NCBI RefSeq assembly: GCF_900217815.1
Contig: NZ_OBMT01000011.1
Coordinates: 1-64,000, forward strand
DNA from: Rhodobacter maris
GTDB taxonomy: Bacteria; Pseudomonadota; Alphaproteobacteria; Rhodobacterales; Rhodobacteraceae
Length of the DNA stretch: 64,000 bases
Direction: 5' to 3'
Shown: positions 26,798 through 36,072 of the stretch, one piece after another
How the letters are laid out: every line of letters starts with the position of its first letter
Position numbering within the stretch: the stretch's first letter is position 1
Translations under genes and position numbers: made by a program
The notes under the pieces: model-generated
Databases searched by the model: none
The model's input: only the letters and a program-made list of their open reading frames with translations
What the model was told of the DNA's origin: nothing

Positions 26798-29020
26798 ATG
26801 GAAGCCGCATTGGCGGAAAAATTGGCGCAGGAGCGGCGGGCACGGCTTGCCGCCGAGCGGCTTCTGGAGCAAAAGAAGCGCGAACTTTTCTCTGCAAATC
26901 AGAAGCTTGCGCTTCACGCGCGGGCGCTTTCCGACCAGATCGTGCAACAGCGCCACGGGCTGCAGCAGGCACTGACCGAGGCCGCCTCGCTGAAGGGTGA
27001 AAACTCGAAAGTGCGGTGTGATCTGGAGCGCGCGGAATCGGTGGCGATGATCGCGCAGCGCCGGCTCTGGGACGCGCTCGAAACGATCCGCGACGGTTTC
27101 GCCGTCTATGACAGCGATCTGCGACTCGTGGTCGCGAACAAGGCCTATCTCTCCTTCTTTCATGGAGAGATCGCGGTTACGGCCGGGGTCACTTATGACT
27201 CTGTCCTCAAGATCGTCGCCAGCCACCAGATGATCGACATGGCCGGGCGCGACCCGCTCGACTGGCACCATGACATGATCGCCCGGATCCGGCGCGAACA
27301 TATCGAGCCGGTGGTTTTGCGCACGCGCGAGGGCCGCCACATCAAGATGATCGACCGCTGGGGCGCAGATGGCGACCTCGTCTGCCTGTCGCAGGACATC
27401 ACCCATATCATCGAACGCGAACGCGAACTTGAGGAAGCACGCAATCGGGCCGAGGCGGCAAACCGCGCAAAATCGGCGTTCCTCGCCAATATGAGCCACG
27501 AGATCCGCACGCCGATGAACGGCGTTGTTGGCATGGCCGAGCTTCTGGCCGAGACCGACCTGACGGAGGAACAGCAACTCTATGCCGAGACGATCCGCTC
27601 TTCGGGCGAGGCGCTGCTCACCATCATCAACGACGTGCTGGACTATTCGAAGATCGAGGCCGAGCGGCTGAAGCTTTACCCAGAGGTGTTCGACCTCGAG
27701 CGCTGCCTGCACGAGATCATGGTGCTGCTGCAGCCCTCCGCCAAGGACAAGGGGCTGAAGCTTCTTGTCGATTACGACCTTTTTCTGCCCACACGCTTCC
27801 TTGCCGATCCGGGGCGGATGCGGCAGATCCTCACAAACCTTCTTGGAAATGCGGTCAAATTCACCAATTCCGGCCATGTGCTCGCGCGGGTCGTGGGATT
27901 TGAACGGGGCCCGGATGCCTATGAGGTGCATGTGACGGTGGAAGACACCGGCATCGGCATCTCCCCCGAGAACATCGACCATGTGTTCGGCGAATTCAAT
28001 CAGGTGGAAAGCACCTCGAACCGGCGGTTCGAGGGTACCGGGCTCGGTCTTGCGATCACCCGGCAACTGGTGCTTCTGATGGGCGGTTCGGTCTGGGTCG
28101 ACAGCAATCTCGGCGAGGGATCCTGCTTTGGCTTCATCGTTACGCTGCCGCGCGCCGAGCCGGTGACGCAACTCGGGCCGACCCCGCCGGTGACGCTGCG
28201 CGCGGCCCTCGTGGTCGACGATCTTTTGGTGAACCGGGTCATCCTTGAACGCCAGCTTGAAACCTATGGCCTGCAGGTTACTCTTTGCCGCACCGGCGCC
28301 GAGGCGCTCTCCGCGGTCGAGCATGGTGGCACCTTTGACGTGGTGCTGACGGATCATCACATGCCCGATCTCGATGGGGTCGAGCTGTCGCGGCGGCTGC
28401 GCGCGCGCGGGACCGAAACGCCGGTCCTGCTGCTCACCTCCGACCGTGCCGCGATGGAAGATGCCGAGGGTGAAGAAACGCTCTTTGGTTGCCTCGAAAA
28501 GCCGGTGCTGCGCTCGGATCTGTTCCGCATGCTGCAGAAGATCTCACTGCGTCCCGCGCCCGAGTCGGTTGCCCCACCCGCACCCGAACCGCCCCCCAAA
28601 CCGGTGAAGCGGGCAATGCGCGTGCTCGCCGCGGAGGACAACCGCACGAACCAGCTCGTCTTCGGCAAGATGGTGAAGGATCTCGACATCGAGTTGCGCT
28701 TTGCCGGCAATGGCCGCGAGGCGGTGGAGGAATGGCAAAGTTTCAAGCCGGACCTGATCTTCATGGATATCTCGATGCCGGAGATGGACGGGCGCGAGGC
28801 GACGCGGGCGATCCGCACCGCCGAGTTCGGCACCGGCGCGCGCGTGCCGATCTGCGCGCTCACCGCCCATGCGATGGAGGGCGACAGCGAGTCGATTTTC
28901 GAGGCGGGGCTTGATCACTATCTGACGAAGCCGCTCAAGAAGGCCTCGATCACCGAGCGGATCCGGGCGCATCAACCCGAGGAGGCACGCGCGGTGCTGC
29001 CCGAAGCGGCGGCGGGCTGA
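26798..29020 (+). CDS. hybrid sensor histidine kinase with two receiver domains
   Basis: Cytoplasmic protein of 740 residues with no membrane helix. A coiled-coil N-terminus (1-90) precedes a PAS-like domain (about 90-205, IRDGFAVYDSDLRLVVANKAYL). HisKA carries H234 (FLANMSHEIRTPMNG). HATPase_c has an N-box around N351 and GTGLGLAI near 413-420. Two receiver domains follow: D519 in VVLTDHHMPDLDG and D657 in LIFMDISMPEMDG. No Hpt domain is present, so phosphotransfer needs an outside partner. The ATG at 26798 has a better-spaced ribosome site than the in-frame GTG at 26789. It is divergent from the alpha-2-macroglobulin gene. Confidence 0.92.
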   Translation: MEAALAEKLAQERRARLAAERLLEQKKRELFSANQKLALHARALSDQIVQQRHGLQQALTEAASLKGENSKVRCDLERAESVAMIAQRRLWDALETIRDGFAVYDSDLRLVVANKAYLSFFHGEIAVTAGVTYDSVLKIVASHQMIDMAGRDPLDWHHDMIARIRREHIEPVVLRTREGRHIKMIDRWGADGDLVCLSQDITHIIERERELEEARNRAEAANRAKSAFLANMSHEIRTPMNGVVGMAELLAETDLTEEQQLYAETIRSSGEALLTIINDVLDYSKIEAERLKLYPEVFDLERCLHEIMVLLQPSAKDKGLKLLVDYDLFLPTRFLADPGRMRQILTNLLGNAVKFTNSGHVLARVVGFERGPDAYEVHVTVEDTGIGISPENIDHVFGEFNQVESTSNRRFEGTGLGLAITRQLVLLMGGSVWVDSNLGEGSCFGFIVTLPRAEPVTQLGPTPPVTLRAALVVDDLLVNRVILERQLETYGLQVTLCRTGAEALSAVEHGGTFDVVLTDHHMPDLDGVELSRRLRARGTETPVLLLTSDRAAMEDAEGEETLFGCLEKPVLRSDLFRMLQKISLRPAPESVAPPAPEPPPKPVKRAMRVLAAEDNRTNQLVFGKMVKDLDIELRFAGNGREAVEEWQSFKPDLIFMDISMPEMDGREATRAIRTAEFGTGARVPICALTAHAMEGDSESIFEAGLDHYLTKPLKKASITERIRAHQPEEARAVLPEAAAG

Positions 29021-31087
29021 TCAGCCCGCCGCGGCGATGATCGCCAGAAAGGTCGGGCCAAAGCGCTCGATCTTGGCCTCGCCCATGCCGCCGATGCGTT
29101 CCAGCTCGGCGCGGGTGCGGGGCTTTGTCTCGGCGATGCGCCGCAAGGTGGTGGCGGTGCAGCTCAAGTAGCGGTCGTGCCCATCCGTGCCGCGCGAAAG
29201 TTCCCGCTGTGCCTCTTCGAGCGCGTCATAAAGCGGCCCGGCGGTGCTGCCCGCGAGCTTGCGGCGCGCAGGATGGGGTGGCATGGCGGCCTGCGCCCCG
29301 GCGATCACCTCCAGAAAGGCGGCACCGTAGCTTTCGAGCTTTTTCGCGCCGACGCCACTCACCCGCGCGAAGGCATCGAGGCTGGCGGGGCGGGTCTCGG
29401 CCATTTCGATCAGGGTGCGGTCGGGAAAGATCATATAGGCGGGCAGGCCGGCGGCCTCCGCGAGCGCGCGGCGTTTCGCTTTCAACGCAGAAAGAAGCGG
29501 TGCATCCTCATCGGCGACAAGCGCCTTGGCCACCGGTTTCGCGCGGCCCTTGCGCACAAGATCGCGGCGCAGGGTGATGCTTTCCTCGCCGCGCAAAATC
29601 GGGCGGGCGCGGGCGGTCATCACCAAGGCGCCATGGCGGGCCGTATCGGGGCGGACAAGGTCATGCCCCTGCATCTGCCGAAAGATCGCCTGCCATTCGG
29701 AGCGCGAGAACTCGCGCCCCACGCCAAAGGTGGGCAGCCGATCATGGCCGCGGGCGCGAATACGGTCATTGCTTTGCCCGAGCAGGATCTCGATCAGATG
29801 ACCCGCGCCATAGCTTTCTTCCGTCCGCAGCGCCGCAGAGAGGGCCTTGCGCACCGCCTCCGTGCCGTCAAAAAGATCGGGCGGTGTTTCACACAGATCG
29901 CAATTGCCGCAGGGCTCCGAGCTTTCGCCGAAATAGGCCAGAAGGCGCTGGCGGCGGCAGCCCGTGGCTTCGGCCAGCCCCAAAAGCGCATTGAGCCGCC
30001 CATGATCGGCGGCCTTGCGTTCATCGGGGGCGATCCCCTCGTCGATCTGCTGGCGGCGAAAGCGGATGTCATCGGCGCCGTAAAGGGTGAGCGTCTCGGC
30101 AGGGGCTCCATCGCGGCCCGCGCGGCCGATCTCCTGATAATAGCTCTCGATCGACTTTGGCAGATCGGCATGGGCGACCCAGCGGATATCGGGCTTGTCG
30201 ATCCCCATCCCGAAGGCAACCGTGGCGGTGACAATCAGCCCGTCTTCGCGCTGGAACCGTGCCTCGACGCTGCGACGTTCCTCCGCCTCCATGCCGCCGT
30301 GATAATGGCAGGCAGGGTGGCCCGTCTCGCGCAACGCCCCCGCCAGTTGCTCGGTCTTTGCGCGCGAGGCGCAATAGACGATGCCCGATTGCCCGCGCCG
30401 TGCCGCGGCGAAATCGAGGATCTGCTTGCGCGGCTGGTCCTTGGGCTCGAAGGCGAGCGCGATATTGGGCCGGTCAAACCCGCGCAGAAAGGTGGCGGGG
30501 GCGCGGCCCTCGAACAGGCGCGTCACGATCTCGGCGCGGGTTTCCTCATCGGCGGTGGCGGTAAACGCGGCCAAGGGCACGCCGAGCGCGCGCTTGAGAT
30601 CTCCGATGCGCAGGTAATCGGGGCGGAAATCATGGCCCCACTGGCTCACGCAATGCGCCTCGTCCACCGCGATGAGCCGCGTTTTCGCGCGGCGCAGCAG
30701 CGTGGTGGTGCCGCCCCCGGCAAGCCGTTCGGGCGCGATGTAGAGAAGCTTGAGCGTGCCCGCGTCAATCGCCTCGAACACGGCCTCGGTTTCTTCCTCG
30801 GTATTGCCCGAGGTGAGCGCCCCTGCCGCCACTCCGGCCTCCCTCAGCGAGCGCACCTGATCGCGCATCAGCGCAATCAGCGGCGAGATCACCACGGTCA
30901 GGCCATCGAGGCAAAGCGCGGGTAACTGGAAGCAGAGCGACTTGCCGCCGCCCGTGGGCATGATGGCGAGCGTGTCGCGCCCCGCCAGAACCGCCCGCAC
31001 GATCTCTTCCTGCCCCGGTCGAAAGGCATGGAATCCGAACACCGAGGCAAGCAATGCCTCGGGCGTGGGGGCCGGCTCTGCGGGCAT
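29021..31087 (-). CDS. recQ: ATP-dependent DNA helicase RecQ
   Basis: A 3'-5' helicase of 688 residues for recombination and fork repair. Walker A is MPTGGGKS (K49), and the DEAH box lies in LIAVDEAHCVSQWGHDFRP. Motif V/VI residues are in GRAGRDGAP. The RQC zinc site includes EPCGNCDLC. Two HRDC-type domains sit at the C-terminus (IFPDRTLIEMAETRP...VSGVGAKKLE and TTLRRIAETKPRTRAELERI), where E. coli has one. The stop abuts that of the convergent kinase gene (29020/29021). The ATG directly abuts the stop of the upstream YggT gene. Confidence 0.96.
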   Translation of the reverse strand: MPAEPAPTPEALLASVFGFHAFRPGQEEIVRAVLAGRDTLAIMPTGGGKSLCFQLPALCLDGLTVVISPLIALMRDQVRSLREAGVAAGALTSGNTEEETEAVFEAIDAGTLKLLYIAPERLAGGGTTTLLRRAKTRLIAVDEAHCVSQWGHDFRPDYLRIGDLKRALGVPLAAFTATADEETRAEIVTRLFEGRAPATFLRGFDRPNIALAFEPKDQPRKQILDFAAARRGQSGIVYCASRAKTEQLAGALRETGHPACHYHGGMEAEERRSVEARFQREDGLIVTATVAFGMGIDKPDIRWVAHADLPKSIESYYQEIGRAGRDGAPAETLTLYGADDIRFRRQQIDEGIAPDERKAADHGRLNALLGLAEATGCRRQRLLAYFGESSEPCGNCDLCETPPDLFDGTEAVRKALSAALRTEESYGAGHLIEILLGQSNDRIRARGHDRLPTFGVGREFSRSEWQAIFRQMQGHDLVRPDTARHGALVMTARARPILRGEESITLRRDLVRKGRAKPVAKALVADEDAPLLSALKAKRRALAEAAGLPAYMIFPDRTLIEMAETRPASLDAFARVSGVGAKKLESYGAAFLEVIAGAQAAMPPHPARRKLAGSTAGPLYDALEEAQRELSRGTDGHDRYLSCTATTLRRIAETKPRTRAELERIGGMGEAKIERFGPTFLAIIAAAG

Positions 31088-31375
31088 TCAGATGCCCAGA
31101 AGCCGCTGGATGAAGATCATCGCGATGATCACGATCATCGGCGTCAGGTCGATCCCCTGCATCGGCGGCAGGATCCGGCGGATCGGGCCATAAAACGGCT
31201 CCAGCGCACGCGAGAGCAGATCCCAGAGCTTGTAGACAAGCGGCTGGCGCATGTTGAGCACATTGAAGCCGATCAGCCAGCTCATGATGACATGGGCAAG
31301 GATCACGAACCACAGGATCTGGAACACGAGATGCAGGGCCACGAGAACCCCGTAAGGCAGGAAGGAAGAGAGCAT
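31088..31375 (-). CDS. YggT family membrane protein
   Basis: Protein of 95 residues with two YggT repeats of hydrophobic helices: YGVLVALHLVFQILWFVILAHVIMSWL and, after the FYGPIRRILPP signature, GIDLTPMIVIIAMIFIQRLL. YggT proteins are poorly understood inner-membrane proteins linked to cell division or osmotic stress. The ATG at 31375 follows GCGGAGG; an upstream in-frame start would add a basic, non-family extension. It sits directly in front of recQ with no gap, so the pair is probably co-transcribed. Confidence 0.92.
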   Translation of the reverse strand: MLSSFLPYGVLVALHLVFQILWFVILAHVIMSWLIGFNVLNMRQPLVYKLWDLLSRALEPFYGPIRRILPPMQGIDLTPMIVIIAMIFIQRLLGI

Positions 31376-31515
31376 CGGATACCTCCGCAAGGTTTCGAGA
31401 CAGGTAAGCGAGCCGCGCCCCGCTTGCAACCGCCGTGAAGGGCGCATTTTCCGCAACGGTAATGTTGACCGCATCGCTGCGCTGCGGCAGGACGAGAAAA
31501 GCAGGGGAGGGGCCG

Positions 31516-32052
31516 ATGTATCCGATCATCCGCATGGTGAAGGCGATTGTCGCATCGCGCGGCAAGCGCCGCGATATTCTGGAACCGATCTCGACCTGGC
31601 ATCGCGCCTGGCCCTGGGACATCGATCCCTGGAAAGACCTCAACAATGGCCGAATCATCACCTTGTTCGATCTGGGCCGGATCGCGCTCGCCGCCGAGAC
31701 GGGGCTCACCGCCACGCTGATGAAAAACCGCTGGGGCATCGTGGTGGCGGGCAACACGACGCGCTACCGCAAGCGCATCACCATGTTCCAGCGCTTCGAA
31801 ATGCGCACCCGCTGTATCGGCTGGGATCAGCGCTTCGTTTATATGGAGCAGTCGATGTGGCGGAAGGGGGAGTGCTGCAACCACATCCTCATTCGCGGCG
31901 CGATCACCTCGAAAGCGGGCATCGTGGCGCCGCAAAAGGCTGTGGAGGCGATGGGGCACAGGGGCGAGAGCCCGGCGCTGCCCGCTTGGGTTCAGGCCTG
32001 GATCGCGGCGGATCACGAGCGCCCCTGGCCGCCCGAAATGCCCGCCGCCTGA
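31516..32052 (+). CDS. acyl-CoA thioesterase-like hot-dog protein
   Basis: Protein of 178 residues. The opening region DIDPWKDLNNGRIITLFDLGR and the later WGIVVAGNTTRYRKRITMFQRFEMRTRCIGWDQRFVYMEQ pattern fits the thioesterase-like superfamily (4HBT type). Such enzymes hydrolyse acyl-CoA or related thioesters. The start at 31516 follows GGGGAGGGG. It is divergent from the YggT gene and followed after 94 bp by an MFS transporter. Substrate cannot be inferred. Confidence 0.8.
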   Translation: MYPIIRMVKAIVASRGKRRDILEPISTWHRAWPWDIDPWKDLNNGRIITLFDLGRIALAAETGLTATLMKNRWGIVVAGNTTRYRKRITMFQRFEMRTRCIGWDQRFVYMEQSMWRKGECCNHILIRGAITSKAGIVAPQKAVEAMGHRGESPALPAWVQAWIAADHERPWPPEMPAA

Positions 32053-32146
32053 GCACGTGCCCCCACGCAAATCGCACCGCTGAGGTAAATCTTGCGCGCT
32101 GCCCCGGTTTCGGGCTTGATCCGGGGAAACGGGTCAGGGGGGCGGC

Positions 32147-33493
32147 ATGATCACGCAAAGACGGCGCATCTGGGGCTGGTGGTTTTTCGACTGGGCGAGC
32201 CAGCCCTACAACACCCTTCTCATCACCTTCATCTTTGCCCCTTTCATGAAGGTGCTTCTGGGCGATGGCACCACCGCGCAGGAGGTCTGGGGCTATGGCA
32301 TCGGCGCGGCGGGGCTGATCATCGCTCTCGCCTCGCCCTTCCTCGGTGCCATCGCGGACAAGACCGGGCGGCGGATGCCGTTCGTCTGGCTCTTCTCGCT
32401 CATGTATGTGCTGGGCGCCTGGGGGCTGTGGTTCGCCGAGCCCGGGAATTTCAGCTTGATGCTGGTGATGGTCTCCTTCGCCATCGGCATGATCGGCATG
32501 GAATTCGCCACCTCCTTCACCAATGCGATGCTGCCTGATCTTGCCGGGCGCGAGAACCTCGGCAAGGTCTCGGGCTCGGGCTGGGCCTTTGGCTATCTGG
32601 GCGGCATGATCGCGCTGATCATCATGCTCACGCTTTTGCAGGCCAACCCCGACACCGGCAAAACCCTGATCGGGCTCGATCCGGTGTTCGGGCTCGATGT
32701 GAAGAGCCGCGAAGATACCCGCATCGTCGGCCCGCTCACCGCGGTCTGGTATGCGGTGTTCATGATCCCGTTTTTCCTGTGGGTGCGCGAGCCGCGCCAT
32801 GCGGGCGCCGTGCCGATCGGCGCGGCCACCCGCGCCGCCTGGCCGGAGCTGCGTCAGACACTCTCGGAACTGCCAAAGAAGCCGAGCCTTTTCGCCTATC
32901 TGATCTCCTCGATGTTCTACCGCGACGCGCTCAACGGCATCTTCACCTTCGGCGGCATCTATGCGGCGGGCGTGCTCGAATGGTCGATCACGCAAATCGG
33001 GCTGTTCGGCATTCTGGGCACGATCACCGGCGCCACCTTTGCCTGGCTCGGCGGCAAGGCGGACGACCGCTTCGGCCCGAAGGCAGTGATCGTGTTCAAC
33101 CTCGTGGTGCTGACGGCGGTGACGATCGGGGTTGTCTTCATCTCGCGCAGCAGCGTCTTCGGCGTCGCTGTCGCACCGGACAGCACGCTGCCTGATATCG
33201 CCTTCTATATGCTTGGCGGGCTCATCGGCGCGGGCGGCGGGGCGCTGCAATCGGCCTCGCGCACGATGATGGTGCGTCAGTCCGACCCGGAGAAGATGAC
33301 CGAATGTTTCGGACTTTATGCGCTCACCGGCAAGGCCACGGCCTTCATCGCGCCGCTCTCGATCGGGCTTGTGACCGGGCTCAGCGGCAACCAGTCGATC
33401 GGCATCACTCCCATCATCGTGCTTTTCGTTCTGGGGCTGATCCTGCTAGCCTTCGTGAAGACCGAGGGCGAGACGCCCGCAACGACCCCCTGA
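32147..33493 (+). CDS. UMF1/Atg22-type MFS transporter
   Basis: Polytopic membrane protein of 448 residues with about twelve helices. The opening WGWWFFDWASQPYNTLLITF is the signature of the UMF1 (Atg22-like) subfamily, and the helix 2-3 loop IADKTGRRMPF is the usual major-facilitator motif. Substrates are unknown; fungal relatives export vacuolar amino acids. It is the first of several plus-strand envelope-related genes, with mepA following after 16 bp, so the two may be co-transcribed. Confidence 0.92.
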   Translation: MITQRRRIWGWWFFDWASQPYNTLLITFIFAPFMKVLLGDGTTAQEVWGYGIGAAGLIIALASPFLGAIADKTGRRMPFVWLFSLMYVLGAWGLWFAEPGNFSLMLVMVSFAIGMIGMEFATSFTNAMLPDLAGRENLGKVSGSGWAFGYLGGMIALIIMLTLLQANPDTGKTLIGLDPVFGLDVKSREDTRIVGPLTAVWYAVFMIPFFLWVREPRHAGAVPIGAATRAAWPELRQTLSELPKKPSLFAYLISSMFYRDALNGIFTFGGIYAAGVLEWSITQIGLFGILGTITGATFAWLGGKADDRFGPKAVIVFNLVVLTAVTIGVVFISRSSVFGVAVAPDSTLPDIAFYMLGGLIGAGGGALQSASRTMMVRQSDPEKMTECFGLYALTGKATAFIAPLSIGLVTGLSGNQSIGITPIIVLFVLGLILLAFVKTEGETPATTP

Positions 33494-33509
33494 GCCGGGA
33501 GGAGCGCCG

Positions 33510-34412
33510 ATGACCCCGATCCGCCTGCTGACCGCCGCCCTCGCGCTGGCGCTCGCCGCGGGGGCGACTCAGGCCGAGCCGCTTGCCCGCAGCCTTTTCG
33601 GGGCGAAGGCGGCTCCCTCGGCCGGGCCGTCGCAACCCATCGGGGCTTATGCGCGCGGCTGTGCCGCGGGGCTTGTGGCCCTGCCCGAAACCGGGCCCAC
33701 CTGGCAGGCCATGCGGCTCAGCCGCAACCGCAACTGGGGCCAGCCGCAACTCGTCCAGTTCCTCGAAGATCTCTCACGCTATGCGGCAACGCTGCCGGGC
33801 TGGCAGGGGCTCTACATCGGCGACATGAGCCAACCGCGCGGCGGGCCCATGACGGGAGGGCACGCAAGCCATCAGATCGGGCTTGATGCCGATATCTGGA
33901 TGCTGCCGCCCAGCTCGCTGCGGCTCAGCCGCTCCCAGCGTGAGAGCATTTCGTCGATCTCGATTCGCACCGAGGATCAAACCCGGATCAACGGTAACTG
34001 GACGCCTGCGCATATGGCACTTTTGCGGGCTGCCGCTTCCGACCCGCGGGTGGACCGGATTTTTGTCGCGGCCGCCGCCAAGATCGCCATGTGCCGTCAG
34101 GCCAGCCGCGCCGACAAGGCCTGGTTGCAAAAGATCCGCCCGCTTTATGGCCATAACACGCATTTTCATGTGCGGCTCAAATGTCCGCCCGGCGCGCGGC
34201 TGTGCGAAACGCAGAGCCCGACCGTGGCGCAGCTCTCTCAGGGCGGTGATGGTTGCGACGAGAGCCTTAACTGGTGGGTAACGACTTATCTTGAAGAATT
34301 GCGCCACCCGCCGAAGCGGCCGGCCAACCCGGGGCCGCCGCCCAAAAACGCAAAAACTTATGTGATGTCGGATCTGCCTGCTGAATGCCGCAATGTTCTT
34401 TCCGCGCCCTGA
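33510..34412 (+). CDS. mepA: penicillin-insensitive murein endopeptidase
   Basis: Periplasmic LAS-type metallopeptidase of 300 residues that cleaves peptide cross-links in the wall. The signal peptide is LLTAALALALAAGATQAE. Zinc and catalytic residues are in MTGGHASHQIGLDADIWM and YGHNTHFHVRLKCP, and cysteines in RLCETQ and GGDGCDESL probably form disulfides as in E. coli MepA. A GGGAGGAG site precedes the ATG. The 3' end overlaps the next gene by 28 bp in a different frame, so the two are translationally linked. Confidence 0.95.
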   Translation: MTPIRLLTAALALALAAGATQAEPLARSLFGAKAAPSAGPSQPIGAYARGCAAGLVALPETGPTWQAMRLSRNRNWGQPQLVQFLEDLSRYAATLPGWQGLYIGDMSQPRGGPMTGGHASHQIGLDADIWMLPPSSLRLSRSQRESISSISIRTEDQTRINGNWTPAHMALLRAAASDPRVDRIFVAAAAKIAMCRQASRADKAWLQKIRPLYGHNTHFHVRLKCPPGARLCETQSPTVAQLSQGGDGCDESLNWWVTTYLEELRHPPKRPANPGPPPKNAKTYVMSDLPAECRNVLSAP

Positions 34413-35287
34413 TCGTTGCCGTGCCGTTTGTCTTCGGACTATCGGTCTCGCATGCACAGGAGACGCGCGATGCTGCCGAATTCCTTCAAAGCTATCGCTG
34501 GCGCCTGAATGAGCCGTCTTTCGGCGGTTTTTCGGCGATCGAGCTGGACGAGACCGGCAATCGTTTCGTCACCCTGTCGGATCGTGCAACGGTGTGGAGC
34601 GGAAGGATCAATCGCGATGCCGCGGGCGCCATCAGTTCCGTTTTCACGGAAGATATGGCCGTGCTGCGCGATGGCCGGGGCAAGCCGCTGAACAAGGCGA
34701 TCGGGGATTCCGAGGGGCTCGCGGTTGCGGAGGATGGCGGGCTTTACATCTCTTTCGAGGGGCGTGCGCGTGTCAGCTCCTATGCGACGCCCGAGTCGCC
34801 CGAACGAATGCTGCCGCGGGTTATGGGGTTCAAGAGCCTGCCGAAGAACGGCTCACTGGAAGCGCTCGCGATCGGGCCCGACGGGGCGCTCTATACTCTG
34901 CCCGAAGATGCGATCGCTGGGCGCAGCGATAGCCCGGTGTGGCGCTTTTCCGGCGCAAGATGGAGCCAGCCTTTCGGCATTCCGCGCGACGGCGCGTGGA
35001 AACCGGTGGGTGCCGATTTCGGCCCCGATGGTCGGTTTTATCTGCTTGAGCGCGACCTGCGCGGCCTTGCGGGATTCGCCACGAGGGTGCGGGTTTTCGA
35101 TATTTCCGGGGACCGGATCAGCGCGGGCGAGGTGGTTCTCGAAACGCCGCCGGGGCGTCATGGCGATCTTGAGGGGATTGCGGTCTGGCGGGACGCTGCC
35201 GGAGCGATTCGGCTGACGATGATTGCCGATGACAACTTCAGCACCTTCCTGAGCACCGAAATCGTCGAGTATCGCTTGCCGCATTGA
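34385..35287 (+). CDS. exported esterase-like (phytase-type beta-propeller) protein
   Basis: Protein of 300 residues with a signal peptide (LIVAVPFVFGLSVSHAQ). The mature region has repeated beta-propeller-like strands (FGGFSAIELDETGNRFVTLSDR, DSEGLAVAEDGGLYISFEG, LEALAIGPDGALYTLPED, GDLEGIAVWRD), typical of the family called esterase-like activity of phytase. It probably acts in the periplasm on an unknown phosphoester or ester. It overlaps the mepA end by 28 bp. The start at 34385 is the only one that keeps a full signal peptide. Confidence 0.85.
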   Translation: MPQCSFRALIVAVPFVFGLSVSHAQETRDAAEFLQSYRWRLNEPSFGGFSAIELDETGNRFVTLSDRATVWSGRINRDAAGAISSVFTEDMAVLRDGRGKPLNKAIGDSEGLAVAEDGGLYISFEGRARVSSYATPESPERMLPRVMGFKSLPKNGSLEALAIGPDGALYTLPEDAIAGRSDSPVWRFSGARWSQPFGIPRDGAWKPVGADFGPDGRFYLLERDLRGLAGFATRVRVFDISGDRISAGEVVLETPPGRHGDLEGIAVWRDAAGAIRLTMIADDNFSTFLSTEIVEYRLPH

Positions 35288-35380
35288 GGTTTTTCTTGAC
35301 CGGCGGGCGGGCCGGGCGTAAGCGGCGCCGTCCGCATGCTGCGGACCATGTCTCCGCTACCATGTAAAAACGGTGATCCA

Positions 35381-36001
35381 ATGCGCTACCTGCCCGGCAT
35401 TCTTGCCATGGCCGCCATCGTCGTGGCCTCCAACATCCTCGTGCAATATCTCTATGGCCAGTGGCTGACGCTCGGGGCGTTCACCTATCCGCTCGCCTTC
35501 CTCGTCACCGATCTGACGAACCGCCTGCAAGGCGCCCGCGCGGCGCGGCTCGTGGTCGTTTCAGGCTTTGTCGTGGGCGTGATCTGCTCGCTCATCGGCT
35601 CGCAGATCATGGGCGAATTTGGCCCGCTCGTCAGCTTCCGCGTTGCGCTCGCCTCCGGGCTCGCCTTCCTCGCCGCGCAACTGACCGATGTGACGATCTT
35701 CAACCGGCTGCGCGCGAAAGGCGGCTGGTGGACGGCGCCGCTCTTTTCCACCCTCGTCGGCGCCTCGCTCGACACGATGATCTTCTTCACCACGGCGTTT
35801 GCCGCGCAGCTCACCTTCCTCGAACCCGGCAATGACGTGACCTGGGCCAATGAAATCCTGCCGCTTCTGGGCGTCGGTCCGGCCGTGCCGCTCTGGATTT
35901 CGCTCGGCGTAGCCGATTGGTGCGTAAAAATCGCGCTTGCGGTCATTGCACTGGCGCCGTTTCGGGCAATTATCTGGCGGTTCTCGCCAAGGATTGCGTA
36001 A
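35381..36001 (+). CDS. YhhQ-type queuosine precursor transporter
   Basis: Protein of 206 residues with about six hydrophobic helices. LGAFTYPLAFLVTDLTNRLQG and the later FSTLVGASLDTMIFFTTAFA are typical of the YhhQ/DUF165 vitamin-uptake-like family, which imports queuine or preQ precursors for tRNA modification. The start at 35381 is used; an upstream in-frame ATG at 35336 would add 15 poor residues. The 93-bp leader contains a GCGGA/TCCGC stem followed by an A-rich tail near the start, but no riboswitch could be assigned. Confidence 0.9.
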   Translation: MRYLPGILAMAAIVVASNILVQYLYGQWLTLGAFTYPLAFLVTDLTNRLQGARAARLVVVSGFVVGVICSLIGSQIMGEFGPLVSFRVALASGLAFLAAQLTDVTIFNRLRAKGGWWTAPLFSTLVGASLDTMIFFTTAFAAQLTFLEPGNDVTWANEILPLLGVGPAVPLWISLGVADWCVKIALAVIALAPFRAIIWRFSPRIA

Positions 36002-36072
36002 ATTTACTTGCCATACACCAGATCTGTGCCACCCTCTCCTTATCGGCAACATTCATGAAAGGAGGTGGTCCA

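Noticed and set aside
23146-27000. Very long plus-strand open frame (over 1280 codons) opposite the alpha-2-macroglobulin gene
   Set aside because: Arg/His/Gly-rich composition typical of the antisense frame of a GC-rich gene; the minus-strand frame has signal peptide, thioester motif and ribosome site.
26690-28360. Minus-strand open frame opposite the hybrid kinase
   Set aside because: His/Arg-rich antisense shadow; the plus strand carries the kinase and receiver motifs.
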